A stretch of 64,000 nucleotides of DNA from an uncultured Eubacteriales bacterium (lineage in GTDB: Bacteria; Bacillota; Clostridia; Tissierellales; Peptoniphilaceae). How positions within the stretch are numbered: the first letter of the stretch is position 1; each line of letters begins with the position of its first letter. Positions 63,234-64,000 of the stretch are shown here, piece after piece. The notes beneath the pieces are model-generated. The model had not been told where the DNA came from and made no database searches. It saw only the letters and a program-made list of their open reading frames with translations. The stretch covers positions 1 to 64,000 of the forward strand of contig UQFH01000003.1 in NCBI GenBank assembly GCA_900540185.1, read 5' to 3'. The position numbers and the translations under genes are program-made.

Positions 63234-64000
63234 TTATTTGAGCTCGAGGCTCTTCCAATCATTATATTTATTGACAACTATGTTCGACATAAACATTATT
63301 CCAATCCAGTTTGGAATAACCATGAGTGCATTCATAAGGTCGCTTATTGTCCAAAGTGCGTTGAAGTGTGTGACAGTTCCGAAGACAACCGCAAGCACAA
63401 CCAAAATTTTATACGGCACAACCGCTTTTTTTCCGAAGAGATAGACGATGTTACTTTCGCCGTAGTAGTACCAGCCGAGCATTGTGGTGTATGCAAAGAA
63501 GAGAAGTAGAATTCCTAAGAATGCGGTTCCCGTGTCTCCAAGTGCAAGTTCGAATCCTTTTTGCGTTACGGCAATCGGGTTCAACGTTGTGTCAAGCGCT
63601 GTGTGTGCGTTTGTTACAAGAATTATGAGTGCAGTGATTGTAGAAATTATGATTGTGTCGATAACAACGCTCACCATTGCGACGAGTCCTTGTTTTACTG
63701 GGTGGTCAACTTCTGCAATTGCGTTTGCTTGAGGTGTTGCACCCATTCCGGCTTCGTTTGAGAAAAGTCCCCTTTGAATTCCTAGTCTGACCGCTTCTTT
63801 GACGCTTATACCGATTGCACCGCCGAGTGCCGCTTGTGCGGAAAATGCGGATGTGAAAATCGATTTGAATGCCGGAAGGATTTCGCTACTGAATTTTGCA
63901 AGAATCACAATGCCGACTCCGATATAGATTAATATCATAACAGGAATGATGAGCTCAGCAACTTTTGAAATTCTCTTTATGCCGCCCGAAATTATTATTG
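63234..64000 (-). CDS. Sodium:alanine/glycine symporter, partial
   Basis: C-terminal 255 codons of a second AGCS transporter; the N-terminal part lies beyond the right edge, and the frame is open to 64000 (GGIKRISKVAELIIPV). It carries LGIQRGLFSNEAGMGATPQA, aligned with the neighbour, and ends KYNDWKSLELK. Similar throughout to the downstream gene, supporting tandem duplication followed by divergence. Confidence 0.93.
   Translation of the reverse strand, partial: IIISGGIKRISKVAELIIPVMILIYIGVGIVILAKFSSEILPAFKSIFTSAFSAQAALGGAIGISVKEAVRLGIQRGLFSNEAGMGATPQANAIAEVDHPVKQGLVAMVSVVIDTIIISTITALIILVTNAHTALDTTLNPIAVTQKGFELALGDTGTAFLGILLLFFAYTTMLGWYYYGESNIVYLFGKKAVVPYKILVVLAVVFGTVTHFNALWTISDLMNALMVIPNWIGIMFMSNIVVNKYNDWKSLELK

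Noticed and set aside
1..64000. tRNA and rRNA genes
   Set aside because: I looked for T-loop-like GTTCRANNC text in cloverleaf context and for conserved rRNA segments and found none; a tRNAscan run would settle it.

Overview
This window comes from a low-GC, strictly anaerobic Gram-positive bacterium of the Firmicutes, most likely a Tissierellia/Peptoniphilaceae-type organism. That placement is inference from gene content and sequence style, not a database match. The supporting content is an NADH-linked [FeFe] hydrogenase, a Feo iron system, PstSCAB-PhoU with a PhoPR pair, long-form HPF, an LCP wall-assembly protein, many lipoproteins, strong AGGAGG-type ribosome binding sites and sigma-A promoters (TTGACA-N17-TATAAT). 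I saw no tRNA, rRNA or CRISPR array.

Layout. 1-1.2 kb: the tail of an unrecognised gene, then about 1 kb of palindrome-rich non-coding DNA. 1.2-2.6 kb: leucyl aminopeptidase. 2.7-9.3 kb: phosphate operon pstSCAB-phoU-phoPR behind TTTACA direct repeats; its PstS has the two halves of the family sequence in swapped order. 9.4-12.2 kb: a self-regulated membrane protein/Xre pair and a two-gene ABC exporter. 12.2-13.2 kb: no gene, but strong signs of a roughly 590-nt structured RNA on the minus strand. 13.2-17.4 kb: a DUF2779 protein with two nuclease-like regions, a zinc-ribbon protein, HtrA and exonuclease III. 17.6-22.6 kb: a Fur-family regulator with a ZnuABC-type zinc transporter, an M23 peptidase and a TtcA-like protein. 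22.7-25.3 kb: a hydroxyacid dehydrogenase, a GTPase and a flavin-type protein. 25.4-30.7 kb: feoA-feoA-feoB plus a small Cys-rich protein, and an SsuABC-like transporter. 30.9-34.8 kb: hydrogenase HydC-HydB-HydA. 34.9-38.8 kb: arsenic operon arsR-arsD-arsA-acr3 with Cys-rich tails on ArsR and ArsD. 38.9-41.2 kb: an amidohydrolase, a HAD phosphatase and Maf. 41.3-43.2 kb: an AT-rich accessory stretch with a transposase remnant and hairpins. 43.2-50 kb: secA-prfB (programmed frameshift)-tsaE-tsaB-rimI-tsaD-vanZ. 50.2-54.6 kb: a membrane protein, an ABC exporter, a lipoprotein, and an AT-rich pair (secreted Cys-containing protein plus a membrane protein). 54.6-60 kb: S9 peptidase, HPF, a HAD phosphatase, LCP and two GNATs. 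60-61.7 kb: a small phage-like switch (LexA/CI-type repressor divergent from an excisionase-like protein) lying between two near-identical terminators. 61.7-64 kb: two tandem Na+/alanine symporters, the second cut by the window edge.

The main themes are nutrient and metal homeostasis (phosphate, zinc, iron, arsenite export), each with its own visible operator, and anaerobic redox metabolism. The most unusual items are the candidate large ncRNA, the rearranged PstS, the Cys-repeat ArsD, the shared operator of the two feo promoters and the repeat-flanked phage-like switch.
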